A DNA stretch of 64,000 nt from Lysobacter capsici (GCF_018732085.1 NZ_CP076103.1:2790001-2854000); one strand, 5' to 3'. Shown: positions 42,186 to 50,684, numbered from the stretch's first letter. The notes: generated from the letters alone by a model not told the origin. Program-made: numbers and translations.

Positions 42186-42740
42186 ATGAACCGATGCTCG
42201 TTCCGTGTCGTATCCGCCGCCGTGCTGGCGACGCTCTTCGCCCTGCCGCTGGCGGCCGCCGCCGAAGACGAAAACTACCGCGACGCGGCGCAAGTGCAGG
42301 CCGAACTGGTCAAGGTGCTGACCTGCCAGGCCGATCGCGCCGAATACGAACGATTGGGCAGCGCGCTGACGCCGATCTACTACGAAAAGCCGGCGCAACC
42401 GGCGTTGGCGGGATGGAGCCTGGTCAAGGACGAGAATTCCTTCGTCGCGGTGATGAACCTGCCCACGCCGGTGACCGTGTACGGCCATGCGACCAAGCAG
42501 GTGATGATGGCGGGCCAGGGCTTGTTGGCGGTGCTGGACGGCGATCACGTCGATGCCTTGTCGGCCGAGTTGAAGCTCACCCCGAGCACCGAACCGCTGG
42601 CCCAGCACATCCGCACGCGCACCGTGCGGGTGCAGCCGATCGGCGACGGCATCGAAGCCACGATCGTGCAGACCGTCAGCACGATCACGACCCATCCGGG
42701 CAAGACCATGGTGGGCTGCGAATACCGGATGAATTACTGA
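42186..42740 (+). CDS. Secreted protein of unknown function
   Basis: 184 residues, beginning with a signal peptide (RVVSAAVLATLFALPLAAAAED). The mature part (YRDAAQVQAELVKVLTCQADRAEYERLGSAL ... KTMVGCEYRMNY) contains two Cys residues that could form a disulfide. No recognised domain. AAGGA lies just before the start. It stands alone between acnB and the convergent hflD, and I cannot propose a function. Confidence 0.75.
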   Translation: MNRCSFRVVSAAVLATLFALPLAAAAEDENYRDAAQVQAELVKVLTCQADRAEYERLGSALTPIYYEKPAQPALAGWSLVKDENSFVAVMNLPTPVTVYGHATKQVMMAGQGLLAVLDGDHVDALSAELKLTPSTEPLAQHIRTRTVRVQPIGDGIEATIVQTVSTITTHPGKTMVGCEYRMNY

Positions 42741-43052
42741 GGCCGCAACGCGGGCGGACCTCGATTGCAGGCGCTGCGTCCCGTGCGAGTTATTTCGCTC
42801 GCCAGTTGCGGCCCCGAAGCCGCGGCACGTGGCGCAATAAGCGTGGTGTCGCAGTCGCGGCTTGCGCCGCTCCTACAGTCGCTCCTCCAAGTCGCGATGC
42901 GGCTCGATAGCCCCCTGTAGGAGCTGCGCAAGCTGCGACCGCGGATTGCGCCGTGCGGCGTCAGCTATATGGGGCTTTTCAGGTCACACGCCGCGACGCC
43001 CGGATCGCGGCGCCCGCCTCAACTTGAACGACAGCATCGCCGCCGCCAATCC
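42741..43052. other. 312-bp intergenic region with REP elements
   Basis: Lies between convergent genes. SMAG-like REP sequences of opposite orientation occur around 42850-42882 (GCGGCTTGCGCCGCTCCTAC) and 42916-42942 (TGTAGGAGCTGCGCAAGC). I see nothing else in it. Confidence 0.7.
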
Positions 43053-43661
43053 TCAGCCCAACCGCTCCTCGATCGAATCCACCATCGCCCTGCGCCGCAG
43101 CAGAATGTCCCAATAGCTGCCGCCCAACTGCCGCCACAGCACCGCCGAACGCACCGAGGCCAGCAGCACGGCGCGCACTTCGGCGACCACGCCGGGCTGG
43201 CCGAGGTAATGCGGGTTGCCTTGCACCAGCACGCGCGGACGCAGGTGGCTCAGGGTGTCGGCGTACAGACCGCCCAGGGCGGCGATCACGTCCGGATGGC
43301 TGCTGCCGAGGCGATGCGCGGCGGTGGCCTGGTCGTGAATGCTGCGCAGGACCTTGTCGGTCATCGCCTGGTCGCGCACGAAGCGCCGCTCCAGCTGCAA
43401 CACCGCCATCGCCAGGCGCGGCAGGTGTTCGTCGCTGACCCGATTGACCAGATAGTCCTGCAGCAAGGTCAGGCCCGGGCGCAGGTTGGCGCCGCCGCCG
43501 TAGACCGCGGCGGTCGAGGACGCGTCGATTCGGAACACCGAGTCCAGGCAGGTGCCGAGCACGGCCGCGTTGGCCTGGCCGGTATCGGCGATGCGCCGCA
43601 CCTGGGCCAGGGCCTGGGCGAGGCCGGCGAGGGCGAGAACGCGTTCGGAAAGATCGGCCAT
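43053..43661 (-). CDS. hflD: HflD-family protein
   Basis: A 202-residue homologue of HflD (YcfC), a peripheral inner-membrane protein that in E. coli modulates phage lambda lysogeny by binding CII; its cell role is unclear. Characteristic all-helical sequence: ALAGLAQALAQVRRIADTGQ, LTLLQDYL and LGGSYWDILLRRRAMVDSIEE. Its ATG overlaps the mnmA stop codon (TAATG), so the two are translationally coupled, exactly as in the E. coli nudJ-mnmA-hflD order. Confidence 0.93.
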   Translation of the reverse strand: MADLSERVLALAGLAQALAQVRRIADTGQANAAVLGTCLDSVFRIDASSTAAVYGGGANLRPGLTLLQDYLVNRVSDEHLPRLAMAVLQLERRFVRDQAMTDKVLRSIHDQATAAHRLGSSHPDVIAALGGLYADTLSHLRPRVLVQGNPHYLGQPGVVAEVRAVLLASVRSAVLWRQLGGSYWDILLRRRAMVDSIEERLG

Positions 43662-44803
43662 TACGAGCTCGCGGTAAGAAAAGAGGGGGATGAAAGCGGC
43701 CGGTCGCAGGCCGGCGCGTCGGTCGTGGCGATCACCGCGCCGCCGAGGCAGACCTCGCCGTCGTACAGCACCAGCGACTGCCCCGGGGTGACCGCGCGCT
43801 GCGGTTCGCCGAACACGACCTCCACGCTGCCGTCGTCGAGCACCGTGACCTCGCAGTCCTGGTCGGCCTGGCGATAGCGGGTCTGTGCGGTGCAGGCGAA
43901 ACGCGCCGCGGGCGGGGCGCCGGCGATCCAGTGCGCGGTTTCCGAACGCAGCCGCTGCGAGTGCAGCCACGGGCTGTCGCTGCCCTGGTCGACGTACAGC
44001 ACGTTGCTGGCCACGTTCTTGCCGACCACGTACCACGGCGCCGGTTCGAACCCGCGCACGCCGCCGATGTTGAGGCCCTCGCGCTGGCCCAGAGTGAAGT
44101 AGAACACCCCGGCATGCGTACCGACCACGCGCCCGTCCGGGGTGCGGATCTCGCCTTGCTTCGCCGGCAGATAGCGCGACAGGAACTCGCGGAAATCGCG
44201 CTCGCCGATGAAACAGATGCCTGTGGAATCCTTCTTCGCCGCGGTCGGCAGCGCGGCCATGCGCGCCATCTCGCGCACATCGCGCTTGAGCAGTTCGCCG
44301 AGCGGGAACTTGGTCGCCGACAGCTGCGCCTGGCCCAACTGGTGCAGGAAATAGCTCTGGTCCTTGCCGCGGTCGAGCGCGCGCAGCAGGCGGAAGCGAC
44401 CGTCGGGCGCCTGGTCGACCCGCGCGTAATGGCCGGTCGCGATGTAGCGCGCGCCCAGTTGCTGCGCGGCGTCGAGGAAATGCTTGAACTTGATTTCGCG
44501 GTTGCACAGCACGTCCGGATTCGGCGTGCGGCCGGCCGCGTATTCGGCGACGAAGTGTTCGAACACCCCGGCCCAGTACTCGCCGGAAAAATCGCGGAAG
44601 TGGATCGGCAGCCCCAGCCGGCCGGATACGGCGACTGCATCGCGGCGGTCGTCCTCGGCGCGGCAGTCGCCGCTTCCGTCGTCGGCCCAGTTCTGCATGA
44701 ACAATCCCGACAGGGCTTCGCCGGAATCGCGCAGCAACAGCGCGGCGACCGAGGAATCGACCCCGCCCGACATGCCCACGATGGTGTCCGCCGACCCTGC
44801 CAT
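43661..44803 (-). CDS. mnmA: tRNA-specific 2-thiouridylase
   Basis: Thiolates U34 of tRNA-Lys, -Glu and -Gln using ATP and a relayed persulfide. It has 380 residues. The PP-loop is IVGMSGGVDSSVAALLL, catalytic cysteines lie in NPDVLCNREIKFK and KKDSTGICFIGERDF, and tRNA-binding segments include ATGHYAR. The start at 44803 places it 5 bp after nudJ; the end overlaps hflD by one base. lysS and prfB elsewhere in the window make this a translation-rich region. Confidence 0.96.
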   Translation of the reverse strand: MAGSADTIVGMSGGVDSSVAALLLRDSGEALSGLFMQNWADDGSGDCRAEDDRRDAVAVSGRLGLPIHFRDFSGEYWAGVFEHFVAEYAAGRTPNPDVLCNREIKFKHFLDAAQQLGARYIATGHYARVDQAPDGRFRLLRALDRGKDQSYFLHQLGQAQLSATKFPLGELLKRDVREMARMAALPTAAKKDSTGICFIGERDFREFLSRYLPAKQGEIRTPDGRVVGTHAGVFYFTLGQREGLNIGGVRGFEPAPWYVVGKNVASNVLYVDQGSDSPWLHSQRLRSETAHWIAGAPPAARFACTAQTRYRQADQDCEVTVLDDGSVEVVFGEPQRAVTPGQSLVLYDGEVCLGGAVIATTDAPACDRPLSSPSFLTASS

Positions 44804-44808
44804 GACGG

Positions 44809-45303
44809 TCACAGCGGTTCGGGCGAGACCATGTGCTGCACCAGGTCCAGCGAGTGGCGGCGTCCGCCCAGGTAGTCGGCGACGACCTGCCAGACCAGCG
44901 GGCCGCGGTGCTGCGGCGCGCGCGCCTGCAGTTCGGCCGGGGTCATCCACAGCGCCTGCACGATGCCTTCGTCCAGCGCTCGGTCGGCGTGGTGCCGGAC
45001 CGGCTCGGCGGCGAAGGCGAAACGCAGGTAATGGCGGCCGCCGGAACCGTCGGGCTGCAACGGTGCTTTCCACTGGTAGGCGCCGACGAACGCGGTCAGG
45101 CGCACGTCCCAGCCGGTTTCCTCCAGGGTCTCGCGCAGCGCGGCGTCGAGCAGGCTTTCGTCGGGTTCCAGGTGCCCGGCGGGCTGGTTGATCACCAACT
45201 GTCCGCCGACCGTCTCTTCGACCATCAGCAGGCGGCCGCCCTCGACCACGATCGTGGCGACGGTGACGTCGGGTTGCCAGAAACGGCCTTCGCGGTAGCT
45301 CAC
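44809..45303 (-). CDS. nudJ: Nudix hydrolase, NudJ type
   Basis: A 164-residue phosphatase/pyrophosphohydrolase. The Nudix box is complete: GHLEPDESLLDAALRETLEETGW. E. coli NudJ hydrolyses nucleoside tri- and diphosphates and thiamin-precursor pyrophosphates. The position immediately upstream of mnmA-hflD supports the NudJ assignment over other Nudix enzymes. Confidence 0.92.
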   Translation of the reverse strand: MSYREGRFWQPDVTVATIVVEGGRLLMVEETVGGQLVINQPAGHLEPDESLLDAALRETLEETGWDVRLTAFVGAYQWKAPLQPDGSGGRHYLRFAFAAEPVRHHADRALDEGIVQALWMTPAELQARAPQHRGPLVWQVVADYLGGRRHSLDLVQHMVSPEPL

Positions 45304-45304
45304 G

Positions 45305-45907
45305 TCAGAATTCGTCCTTGCCGGGCGTGAGCAGGGCTTCCATCTGGTCGGCGGCGCGGACCACGTAGTCGATGGCGTCGTCTAGGTCGTCCTGGGCCGC
45401 GCCGGCATCGAGCTTGACCACGAACACCGCGACCCCGTCCTGCTTGACCCAGCCGCCCATCTTGCTCAGGTGGCTGTCCTCGAGCAGGCGGTTGGCGACA
45501 TCGGCCGGAAAGTCCTGGTCGGCGCCGCGGTAACCCGGCGACCAGACCTCGCGCACCTGCAGGTTGCCGTAGCTCTGGGTGCTGGAGAGCACGTAGGCCA
45601 TCTGGCTGCGCTTGCCGTCCAGGCCGAAGGTCAGGACGAAATCGCCGTCCTCGTCGACCTGGTACTTGTAGCCCAGCGCGTCGAGCTGCTGGCGGATGCG
45701 CGCATCGCCGGCCTTGGACGCGTTGGCGTCGGGCTCGGCCCGGGCCGCGTCGCCGCGATCGCTCCTGGCTTCCACCTGGCTGGCTTGAGCCTGCTTGGCC
45801 TGCGTTTGCTTGGGCGCCGCCTGGGCGGCCGGTTCGGCGGCGGCGAAAGCGGCCACCGGCGACAGCGCGAGCAGGGCGACGGGCAGCAGACAACGGGGCA
45901 GGCGCAT
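45305..45907 (-). CDS. Secreted protein of unknown function
   Basis: 200 residues. The start at 45907 follows AAGGA and gives a signal peptide (LPRCLLPVALLALSPVAAFA). An Ala/Gln-rich linker (PAAQAAPKQTQAKQAQAS) leads into a compact domain (RIRQQLDALGYKYQVDEDGDFVLTFGLDGKRSQMAYVLSS ... YVVRAADQMEALLTPGKDEF). That domain is reminiscent of YbjN/CesT-like small domains, but this is not certain. Its 3' end is 1 bp from nudJ, so it is probably the first gene of the nudJ-mnmA-hflD operon. Divergent from clpS. Confidence 0.78.
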   Translation of the reverse strand: MRLPRCLLPVALLALSPVAAFAAAEPAAQAAPKQTQAKQAQASQVEARSDRGDAARAEPDANASKAGDARIRQQLDALGYKYQVDEDGDFVLTFGLDGKRSQMAYVLSSTQSYGNLQVREVWSPGYRGADQDFPADVANRLLEDSHLSKMGGWVKQDGVAVFVVKLDAGAAQDDLDDAIDYVVRAADQMEALLTPGKDEF

Positions 45908-46074
45908 GAAGGTCCTTGAATTCGACGGCGGCGGCGCAATTGAGTCCGACGGCTCCGACACAGATGGCGGCGCTGCGGCATTTTGCAATGCGGCCGTGCG
46001 GTGCGTCCATGTCGCCACGCGGCCGCCGCGCGCCCGCGCCACCTCCACCCCACGCCCGGATCGGGGCAGCGGTC

Positions 46075-46080
46075 TATAAT
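46075..46080 (+). promoter_or_regulatory. clpS promoter -10, implying a leaderless mRNA
   Basis: A perfect TATAAT ends 6 bp before the clpS ATG, so transcription would start at or next to the A of the start codon. No Shine-Dalgarno sequence is present between them. Confidence 0.5.
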
Positions 46081-46086
46081 CGTCCG

Positions 46087-46407
46087 ATGGCAAAACAGAC
46101 CGAACACGAACACAGTCACGGCGTGCTGGTGGAAACCGGCAAGCCCGAAGTCGCCCGTCCGCCGCTGTATTCCGTACTGCTGCTTAACGACGATTACACC
46201 CCGATGGACTTCGTTGTCGAGGTCCTGACCCGCTTTTTCCCGATGAATGTCGAAAAAGCGACCCAGATCATGCTCCATGTGCATACCCGCGGCCGCGGCG
46301 TATGCGGGATTTTCACCCGCGAAGTGGCCGAGTCGAAGGTCGCCCAGGTGAACGAATTTTCAAGACTGCATCAGCACCCCTTGCTGTGCACGATGGAAAG
46401 GGCCTAA
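46087..46407 (+). CDS. clpS: ClpS adaptor of the N-degron pathway
   Basis: A 106-residue adaptor that delivers proteins with destabilising N-terminal residues to ClpAP. Signature elements are PPLYSVLLLNDDYTPMDFVVEVLTRFF (N-degron pocket with the DDY and Met gate) and MLHVHTRGRGVCGIFTREVAESKV. The next gene is clpA, its partner unfoldase, 89 bp downstream. The aat transferase, which creates N-degrons, lies at 52063. Confidence 0.97.
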   Translation: MAKQTEHEHSHGVLVETGKPEVARPPLYSVLLLNDDYTPMDFVVEVLTRFFPMNVEKATQIMLHVHTRGRGVCGIFTREVAESKVAQVNEFSRLHQHPLLCTMERA

Positions 46408-46496
46408 AAGGGAGCTGTCGCACCCGTTGGGGCGGGGCATGGAAAAGCCGGCGAGCGCCCCCACGTAGCGTGCATACGTTCTGGAGGCTACGCCCC

Positions 46497-48776
46497 ATGT
46501 TCAGCAAGGATCTCGAATACAGCATCGGCCAGTGCTACAAGCGCGCCCGCGAAGCGCGCCATGAGTACATGACGGTCGAACACCTGCTGCTCGCATTACT
46601 CGACAACCCCTCGGCCGAGGCCGTGCTCAAGGCGACCGGCGCCGACTTCCTGCGCCTGCGCAGCGATCTCGAGCAGGCCATCGCGACCTCGGTCCAGGTC
46701 CTGCCCGACGATGTCGACCGCGACACCCAGCCCACCCTCGGTTTCCAGCGGGTGCTGCAGCGCGCGGTCTACCACGTCCAGTCCTCGGGCAAGAAGGAAG
46801 TCACCGGCGCCAACGTGCTGGTGGCGATCTTCGGCGAGAAGGACTCGCACGCGGTCTACTTCCTCAACCAGCAGGACGTGGCCCGGCTCGACGTGGTCAA
46901 TTACCTGTCGCACGGCATCGTCAAGCACAGCGCCGAAGACGGGCAGGGCCACCACGAGGAAGAGGCCAAGCCGCCGGAAGGCCCGGACAGCGAAGGCAAG
47001 TCCGACGCCCTGGCCGAGTTCGCCAGCAACCTCAACCAGCTCGCCCGCGAGGGCAAGATCGACCCGCTGGTCGGGCGCGGCGACGAAGTCGAGCGCACCA
47101 TCCAGGTGCTGTGCCGCCGGCGCAAGAACAACCCGCTCTACGTCGGCGAGGCCGGCGTGGGCAAGACCGCGATCGCCGAAGGCCTGGCCAAGCGCATCGT
47201 CGACGGCGAAGTGCCCGAAGTGCTGCGCAACGCGACCATCTACGCCCTCGACCTGGGCGCGCTGGTCGCCGGCACCAAGTACCGCGGCGATTTCGAAAAG
47301 CGCCTCAAGGCCGTGCTCGCGCAGCTCAAGAAGCAGCCCGAGTCGATCCTGTTCGTCGATGAGATCCACACCATCATCGGCGCCGGCTCGGCCAGCGGCG
47401 GCACCATGGACGCGAGCAACCTGATCAAGCCGGCGCTGTCCTCGGGCGAGCTGCGCTGCATCGGTTCGACCACGTTCCAGGAATACCGCGGCATCTTCGA
47501 AAAGGACCGCGCGCTGGCGCGGCGCTTCCAGAAGATCGACATCGTCGAGCCGACGGTGGGCGAAACCTACGAAATCCTGCAGGGCCTCAAGCCCAAGTAC
47601 GAATCGCACCACGGCGTGACCTACGCCGACGAGGCGTTGCAGGCCGCGGTGGATCTGTCGGTCAAGCACATCGGCGACCGGCTGCTGCCGGACAAGGCGA
47701 TCGACGTGATCGACGAGGCCGGTGCCCGGCAACGGCTGCTGCCCGAGTCGGCGCGCAAGGCGGTGATCGACATCGAGGAAGTCGAGATGATCGTGGCCAA
47801 GATGGCGCGCATCCCGACCAAGCAGGTCTCGGCCAACGACAAGGACGTGCTGCGCAATCTCGAGCGCAACCTCAAGATGGTGATCTTCGGCCAGGACCCG
47901 GCGATCGAGACGCTCGCCTCGGCGATCAAGCTCGCGCGCTCGGGGCTGGGCAATCCGGACAAGCCGATCGGCAACTTCCTGTTCTCCGGCCCGACCGGCG
48001 TGGGCAAGACCGAGGTGACCAAGCAGCTCGCGCTGCAACTGGGCATCGAGCTGGTGCGCTTCGACATGTCCGAGTACATGGAGCCGCATTCGGTCAGCCG
48101 CCTGATCGGCGCGCCTCCGGGCTACGTCGGTTTCGACCAGGGCGGCCTGTTGACCGAGAAGATCGTCAAGACCCCGCACTGCGTGCTGCTGCTGGACGAG
48201 GTCGAGAAGGCGCATCCGGACATCTTCAACATCCTGTTGCAGGTCATGGACCGCGGCACCTTGACCGATACCAACGGTCGCGAAGCCAACTTCAAGAACG
48301 TGATCGTGGTGATGACGACCAATGCCGGCGCGGCGCAGGCCTCGCGGCGCTCGATCGGCTTCACCAAGCAAGATCACTCCACCGATGCGATGGAGTCGAT
48401 CCGCAAGGCCTTCACCCCGGAATTCCGCAACCGCCTCGACGCGGTGGTGCAGTTCCAGGCGCTGGGCTTCGAGCACATCCTGCGGGTGGTGGACAAGTTC
48501 CTGATCGAGCTGGAAAGCCAGTTGCACGAGAAGAACGTGACCTTGACCGCCACGCCGACCGCGCGCGACTGGCTGGCCCAGCACGGCTTCGATCCGCTGA
48601 TGGGCGCACGTCCGATGGCGCGCGTGATCCAGGACAAGATCAAGCGTCCGCTGGCCGACGAACTGCTGTTCGGCAAGCTCATCGACGGCGGCCGGGTCAC
48701 CATCGACGTCGCCAACGACGAACTGGTGGTCGAGGCGCACGCCGAGCCGGAGAAGCTGTTGCCGGCGACGGTGTGA
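46497..48776 (+). CDS. clpA: ATP-dependent Clp protease ATP-binding subunit ClpA
   Basis: Hexameric AAA+ unfoldase that feeds substrates to ClpP. It has 759 residues starting after CTGGAGG. An N-domain (1-140, binding ClpS) precedes the D1 ATPase with Walker A GEAGVGKTAIAEG and Walker B ILFVDEIHTIIGAG, and the D2 ATPase with Walker A GPTGVGKTEVTKQ and Walker B VLLLDEVEKAHPDIF. A ClpP-docking IGF-type loop is expected in D2. clpP is not in the window. Confidence 0.97.
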   Translation: MFSKDLEYSIGQCYKRAREARHEYMTVEHLLLALLDNPSAEAVLKATGADFLRLRSDLEQAIATSVQVLPDDVDRDTQPTLGFQRVLQRAVYHVQSSGKKEVTGANVLVAIFGEKDSHAVYFLNQQDVARLDVVNYLSHGIVKHSAEDGQGHHEEEAKPPEGPDSEGKSDALAEFASNLNQLAREGKIDPLVGRGDEVERTIQVLCRRRKNNPLYVGEAGVGKTAIAEGLAKRIVDGEVPEVLRNATIYALDLGALVAGTKYRGDFEKRLKAVLAQLKKQPESILFVDEIHTIIGAGSASGGTMDASNLIKPALSSGELRCIGSTTFQEYRGIFEKDRALARRFQKIDIVEPTVGETYEILQGLKPKYESHHGVTYADEALQAAVDLSVKHIGDRLLPDKAIDVIDEAGARQRLLPESARKAVIDIEEVEMIVAKMARIPTKQVSANDKDVLRNLERNLKMVIFGQDPAIETLASAIKLARSGLGNPDKPIGNFLFSGPTGVGKTEVTKQLALQLGIELVRFDMSEYMEPHSVSRLIGAPPGYVGFDQGGLLTEKIVKTPHCVLLLDEVEKAHPDIFNILLQVMDRGTLTDTNGREANFKNVIVVMTTNAGAAQASRRSIGFTKQDHSTDAMESIRKAFTPEFRNRLDAVVQFQALGFEHILRVVDKFLIELESQLHEKNVTLTATPTARDWLAQHGFDPLMGARPMARVIQDKIKRPLADELLFGKLIDGGRVTIDVANDELVVEAHAEPEKLLPATV

Positions 48777-48810
48777 TCCGACGCCGCGGCTTGCGGCGGC
48801 ATGAGAGAGA

Positions 48811-48835
48811 GGCGGCCTTCGGGCCGCCTTTTTCG
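48811..48835 (+). terminator. Rho-independent terminator after clpA
   Basis: Stem GGCGGCC/GGCCGCC with a TTCG-type loop, followed by TTTTTCG, 35 bp after the clpA stop. Confidence 0.88.
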
Positions 48836-49200
48836 TTCGTGGAGATGCGGTCGCGGGGTCTGGCGTGGCGCGGTGGCTGCAAGGCGCGTGCCGCGCTACG
48901 TGACGATCGCCGCGCCGTTCGCCACTGCGCAATGTCGGCTTGGATGCATCGCGCGTCGGCCGCCTTGGGATAGCGATCGAATCGCGACGCGTACCGTGCT
49001 GCACCGCGCAACATCGCAACGTGATCGAGTGCGCGAAACGCGTCGCGCGTCGCAACTGCGGCGTCTGCCGCCGCATGCGACCTGTCGGTTCTGCCAGGGC
49101 TCGCCAGCGCGAAGCGATGCCGGTGCTAGCGTCCAGTCGCCCGCGGATTGCGGGCGGCGGCCTGGCTGGCCGCTTTCACTGGAAACAGGAGTCCGATTCG
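48836..49200. other. Intergenic region before the cysteine-peptide array
   Basis: No gene recognised and no tRNA (E. coli has serW between clpA and infA). The only clear signals are near its end: the CTAG promoter-like element and hairpin at 49122-49156 and AGGAG just before the first peptide gene. Confidence 0.6.
49122..49156 (+). promoter_or_regulatory. Leader module of peptide gene 1: CTAG element plus hairpin
   Basis: GGTGCTAGCGT (49122-49132; TGC-TAGCGT resembles an extended -10) is followed 5 bp later by a hairpin CGCCCGC-GGATT-GCGGGCG (49138-49156). It ends about 45 bp before the gene. The same element, hairpin and spacing recur before peptide gene 3. Confidence 0.55.
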
Positions 49201-49395
49201 ATGAAGAAACGCTCTCTCGCGGCCTTGGCCGCGTTCGTGTTCGGCTGCGCCGTGGTCACCACCGCGATGGCCGCCGATGCCTGCGATACCTGCTGGGTGC
49301 GCTACAACAAATGCGTCAACTCCGGTGTGCAGAACTGCGACTACCAGCTCTCGCAGTGCCTGACCCGGTACGGCTGCCCGAATCCGCCGTGGTGA
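49201..49395 (+). CDS. Six-cysteine secreted peptide 1
   Basis: A 64-residue precursor of unknown function. Signal peptide: KKRSLAALAAFVFGCAVVTTAMA, with cleavage predicted after AMA. The mature peptide (about 40 residues) has exactly six Cys spaced C-x2-C-x6-C-x7-C-x6-C-x5-C (CDTCWVRYNKC...CDYQLSQCLTRYGC) and ends PNPPW. The ribosome-binding site is AGGAG. First of five paralogues; most similar to peptide 3, including the signal (LAALAAFVFGC..TTA). The small size, export and paired cysteines suggest a disulfide-stabilised helical hairpin; a metal-binding role is an alternative. Confidence 0.82.
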   Translation: MKKRSLAALAAFVFGCAVVTTAMAADACDTCWVRYNKCVNSGVQNCDYQLSQCLTRYGCPNPPW

Positions 49396-49397
49396 GT

Positions 49398-49419
49398 GGC
49401 GCGCTCGACCTAGCGCGCC
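49398..49419 (+). promoter_or_regulatory. Palindrome with CTAG between peptide genes 1 and 2
   Basis: GGCGCGCT-CGACCT-AGCGCGCC is a perfect 8-bp stem directly after the stop of peptide 1. Its loop/right arm contains CCTAGCG, like the CTAG element of the other leaders. It may end gene 1 or start gene 2 transcription. Confidence 0.5.
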
Positions 49420-49457
49420 GGTGCGTGTTGTCCGCGATGCATGGATAAGGAGGTTGC

Positions 49458-49667
49458 ATGAAGTCCCGCAAGACCCTGTTCGCGGCGTTGGCCGCGTTCG
49501 CGTTTTCCGCGTCGGTGGTCGCGGCGGTTCCGCCGCCGCTGAACCCCTGCAAGCAATGCCGTGCGCAATATCAAAGCTGCATGAACAACGGCGGCACCGA
49601 CGGCAGCCGCGATTGCGAGACGCCCTTCAGTCAATGCCTGATTGCGGCGGGCTGTCCGCTGGAGTGA
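49458..49667 (+). CDS. Six-cysteine secreted peptide 2
   Basis: A 69-residue precursor with a perfect AAGGAGG ribosome-binding site. Signal SRKTLFAALAAFAFSASVVAA; mature region VPPPLNPCKQCRAQYQSC...CETPFSQCLIAAGCPLE. Spacing is C-x2-C-x6-C-x11-C-x6-C-x5-C, the long-loop form, closest to peptide 4 (shared PPLNPC, CLI.AGCPLE ending). Function unknown. Confidence 0.82.
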   Translation: MKSRKTLFAALAAFAFSASVVAAVPPPLNPCKQCRAQYQSCMNNGGTDGSRDCETPFSQCLIAAGCPLE

Positions 49668-49767
49668 GATCGGCTGGAGTAAGCAGCGCGCGCGGGTCCG
49701 GCACGGGCCCGCGCGTTTCGCGCCATCTCGGCTGGGCCGAGGGCGCTCGCGTTCGCACCGGATACGA

Positions 49768-49793
49768 AAAAGGCGGCCTTGCGGCCGCCTTTT
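49768..49793. terminator. Bidirectional terminator between peptide gene 2 and the convergent secreted-protein gene
   Basis: AAAAGGCGGCC-TTGC-GGCCGCCTTTT: an 11-bp stem with A and T tracts on both sides, able to stop transcripts from either direction. Confidence 0.85.
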
Positions 49794-49846
49794 CGCTTCG
49801 GACGCTCGCCACGCTGGACTCAAGCGGCAAGCGCAATAGCGCGGGC

Positions 49847-50197
49847 TCAGCGCTGACGACGGTAACGGTCGTAGGCGGCCTCGTCGATCTTGTCGACCTT
49901 GGCGACGTCGCAGGTGTCGCGCGCGGTCTTGACCACGCTGCCGCTCGGGCACAGGCGGTTGGCCTGCTGCTCGCTGGAGATTTCCATCTTGTTGGTGGTG
50001 GTCAGGTCCGAACAGGTCTGGCGGAAGCCGACGCGATAGAACTCGCTGTCGTGCTTGACCACGACGAACTGCGCGCCGGCGCGCGAGATCTGCGAGCTGT
50101 CGCCCAGGTCGACGCAGGAATCGAGCGTGGCCGCGGACGCTGCGGTGGCGGACAGGCTCAGCAGACAGGTAAGGGTGACGGTACGTAGCAGCGACAT
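49847..50197 (-). CDS. Secreted protein within the peptide array, on the opposite strand
   Basis: A 116-residue protein of unknown function. Signal peptide: SLLRTVTLTCLLSLSATAASA. The mature part (TLDSCVDLGDSSQISRAGAQFVVVKHDSEFYRVGFRQTCSDLTTTNKMEI...ANRLCPSGSVVKTARDTCDVAKVDKID) has four Cys, and I recall similar secreted xanthomonad proteins of the DUF6491 type. It splits the peptide array (two genes before, three after). Whether it works with the peptides is unknown. Confidence 0.78.
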   Translation of the reverse strand: MSLLRTVTLTCLLSLSATAASAATLDSCVDLGDSSQISRAGAQFVVVKHDSEFYRVGFRQTCSDLTTTNKMEISSEQQANRLCPSGSVVKTARDTCDVAKVDKIDEAAYDRYRRQR

Positions 50198-50684
50198 TGG
50201 GGGCGTCCTCGATGGGGCTGGCTCGGATTGAGCTTGCCGCGAAATCTAGACGCATCGCACGCATATGGAATCTGAAAGAAGTCGCTATGACCTTCGTCAC
50301 TGTATGCGATCGGCTGTAAACCATCGGCCCGTTGCATGCATCGTGCATTGTTGCAGGTCAGATGCGAGTGGGCGGATTTTCGCATCGATGAGCGCGCGGA
50401 GTTTGCCGAAACGGTTGAGTCGCGCGCTGTTTGCGTGGATTGCGTCGTCGTCGCGACTGCGCGGCTGCGACGGCGGGCGAGCGTGCTTCGTGATCGAGTC
50501 GTCGCTTCGATGCCCGCGCTCGGATTTTTTCATCGTTCGCCGGACGTCGTCGCGAGCATGCGGCGCATCGGCATGCCGCAGTGCAGCTCGATTCGCCCGC
50601 CGCGACGGTGCTAGCGTGCGACCGGCCCGCAAGGCGCGGGCGGCCGTCCTGAGCGACGGCCTGACCGATCCGGAGACGATCATC
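50198..50684. other. 487-bp region between the reverse-strand gene and peptide gene 3
   Basis: No supported gene. It must hold the promoter of the reverse-strand gene at its left end. At its right end is the leader of peptide 3 (CTAG element at 50607 plus hairpin). 50520-50545 has a T-rich run (GGATTTTTTCATCG), unusual for this DNA. Confidence 0.55.
50607..50646 (+). promoter_or_regulatory. Leader module of peptide gene 3: CTAG element plus hairpin
   Basis: GGTGCTAGCGT (50607-50617), identical to the element before peptide 1 and 67 bp from the start codon (68 bp there). A hairpin GCCCGC-AAGGC-GCGGGC (50625-50641) follows. The matching order and spacing point to a duplicated or conserved control region. 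Confidence 0.55.

Noticed and set aside
48777..49200. A serine tRNA between clpA and infA, as in E. coli
   Set aside because: No sequence with tRNA arms or a GGTTCGAATCC-type T-loop is visible.
49201..49260. Peptides 1 and 3 as lipoproteins (VFGC in the signal sequence)
   Set aside because: Phe at the -2 position is a poor lipobox, the Cys is inside the hydrophobic core, and peptides 2, 4 and 5 lack it; cleavage after AMA or ASS fits better.
50265..50684. An N-terminal extension of peptide 3 covering the upstream region
   Set aside because: The extension is Arg/Ser/Ala-rich, contains the leader hairpin, and would hide the signal peptide; ATG 50685 aligns with all paralogues.
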